From assembly GCA_946885665.1 (NCBI GenBank), contig CAMPGT010000203.1:1-7205 (forward strand): a stretch of 7,205 nt of DNA. Reading direction: 5' to 3'. The position numbers were made by a program, and so were the translations under genes. Every line of letters starts with the position of its first letter. Position 1 is the stretch's first letter. The notes beneath the pieces were generated by a model. The model was not told where the DNA came from, ran no database searches, and saw only the letters and a program-made list of their open reading frames with translations. This stretch comes from an uncultured Chitinophagaceae bacterium. Its GTDB lineage: Bacteria; Bacteroidota; Bacteroidia; Chitinophagales; Chitinophagaceae. Shown in pieces: positions 6,659 through 7,205 of the stretch.

Positions 6659-6695
6659 TCTCCTGAAAATAATGGAAAAACGAACGTTCAGGAGA
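6659..6695 (+). promoter_or_regulatory. 9-bp inverted repeat at the start of the rpsP leader
   Basis: TCTCCTGAA (6659-6667) and TTCAGGAGA (6687-6695) are perfect reverse complements separated by 19 bases. The arms begin where transcription from the consensus promoter is predicted to start. In RNA this would be a 5'-terminal stem-loop with an A-rich loop; in DNA it could be an operator. It has no trailing T-tract, so it is not an ordinary terminator. A bS16-responsive or mRNA-stabilising role is inference. Confidence 0.45.
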
Positions 6696-6722
6696 GAAAA
6701 CCGTATTCATTCACGCATTTAA
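6672..6722 (+). CDS. Possible 16-codon leader reading frame upstream of rpsP
   Basis: An ATG at 6672 within the loop of the leader hairpin opens a frame reading [16 protein letters not shown] and ending in TAA at 6720-6722, 13 bases before the rpsP ATG. Five of its 16 residues are Arg. It runs through the right arm of the 6659-6695 inverted repeat, and its stop lies inside the AT-only hairpin at 6718-6735, so translating ribosomes would open both. There is no Shine-Dalgarno, and frames this short arise by chance, so evidence for translation is positional only. Confidence 0.15.
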   Translation: MEKRTFRRENRIHSRI

Positions 6723-6735
6723 ATTTCTATTTAAA
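6718..6735 (+). promoter_or_regulatory. AT-only hairpin abutting the rpsP start codon
   Basis: TTTAAAT (6718-6724) and ATTTAAA (6729-6735) pair perfectly across the loop TTCT, ending one base before the ATG at 6736. The stem has no G-C pair and would be weak. Unstructured AT-rich leaders favour initiation in Bacteroidota, so this may reflect composition only, or it may modestly restrict access to the start codon. Confidence 0.3.
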
Positions 6736-7185
6736 ATGCCAGTTAAAATCAGACTGCAAAGACATGGGTCTAAGAAGAGACCTTTCTACTTCATCGTGGT
6801 AGCCGACGCCCGCGCTCCAAGAGACGGCAAATTCATCCAGAAGATCGGTACTTACAATCCACTTACAGTTCCCGCATCCGTTCAGCTCGACCGCCAGCGC
6901 GCACTCGATTGGCTGCACAAAGGTGCCCAGCCAACTGACACCGTTCGCAGGATACTTTCTTTCAAAGGAGTGTTGTACCTGAAACATTTGCTGCGTGGCG
7001 TTAAGCTCGGCTTGTTCGATGATGCCACTGCAATGGAGAAATTCCAGAAATGGCATTCTGAACACGAGGTGAGCATTAAGAAGCGCCAGTCGGCCAACGC
7101 CGTTGAACGCAAGTCGCGCCGTGCAGGTGCCGCTCCCGCTCCGGTTAAGAAGGCAGCGGAACGCGAAGAGCCGACACAGGAATAA
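6736..7185 (+). CDS. rpsP: 30S ribosomal protein bS16 with extended C-terminal tail
   Basis: This structural protein of the small ribosomal subunit binds 16S rRNA and aids 30S assembly. The conserved core is clear: [18 protein letters not shown] at the start, [23 protein letters not shown] (about 20-42) and [23 protein letters not shown] (about 52-74). The product is 149 residues, against roughly 80-90 in E. coli-type proteins. The extra part, from about residue 85, includes a moderately conserved helical stretch and then a low-complexity Lys/Arg/Ala/Glu-rich tail (about 110-149) expected to be disordered. Longer bS16 tails are usual in Bacteroidota as far as I recall. The start ATG at 6736 gives the canonical MPVKIRL N-terminus. 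It has its own consensus promoter and structured leader. Often rimM and trmD follow, but the window stops 20 bases downstream. Confidence 0.97.
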   Translation: MPVKIRLQRHGSKKRPFYFIVVADARAPRDGKFIQKIGTYNPLTVPASVQLDRQRALDWLHKGAQPTDTVRRILSFKGVLYLKHLLRGVKLGLFDDATAMEKFQKWHSEHEVSIKKRQSANAVERKSRRAGAAPAPVKKAAEREEPTQE

Positions 7186-7205
7186 TCAGAAGATTAAGAA
7201 CGAAC

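Noticed and set aside
1..7205. A novel defence, mobile or biosynthetic system
   Set aside because: Every substantial gene belongs to a known housekeeping or transport family. There is no transposase, nuclease, repeat array or toxin-like gene pair to support such a claim.

Overview
The window reads as ordinary chromosome of a Bacteroidota bacterium, most likely a member of the Chitinophagaceae; that placement is inferred from protein character and promoter style, not from any search. Three things point this way: a short primary sigma factor of about 289 residues without region 1.1 that begins [15 protein letters not shown]; a bS16 ribosomal protein with a long Lys/Arg/Ala-rich tail; and a full match to the Bacteroidota promoter form TTTG-N19-TAnnTTTG upstream of rpsP. 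I see no phage, transposase, CRISPR, toxin-antitoxin or secondary-metabolite genes.

Layout. Positions 1-92 hold a compact G/C-rich double-hairpin element (39-80). Positions 93-3020 carry three genes on the minus strand, read right to left: a small START-like (SRPBCC-type) protein, an LptF/LptG-family lipopolysaccharide-export permease, and a cation diffusion facilitator (CDF) metal transporter with a TTG start and a four-cysteine tail. Positions 3021-3326 are an AT-rich divergent intergenic region with a candidate promoter for the START-like/permease unit and a 10-bp direct repeat on the rpoD side. rpoD follows on the plus strand (3327-4196). It converges on a family 2 glycosyltransferase (4230-5186, minus). 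That gene diverges from ffh (5291-6607, plus), which is followed by rpsP (6736-7185, plus). The window ends 20 bases after rpsP; in many bacteria rimM/trmD would follow, but that lies outside.

How the genes fit together. Most of the content is housekeeping: transcription initiation (RpoD), co-translational membrane targeting (Ffh), the 30S subunit (bS16) and outer-membrane lipopolysaccharide transport (LptF/G family). The glycosyltransferase and the CDF transporter are more peripheral, and their roles can be given only at family level.

The most distinctive non-coding signal is the rpsP leader (6626-6735): a consensus promoter, a 9-bp inverted repeat at the start of the predicted transcript, a 16-codon Arg-rich reading frame, and an AT-only hairpin that overlaps the stop of that frame and abuts the rpsP start codon. 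This could be an autoregulatory or translation-coupled leader, but that is inference. Apart from it I find no convincing undescribed system.
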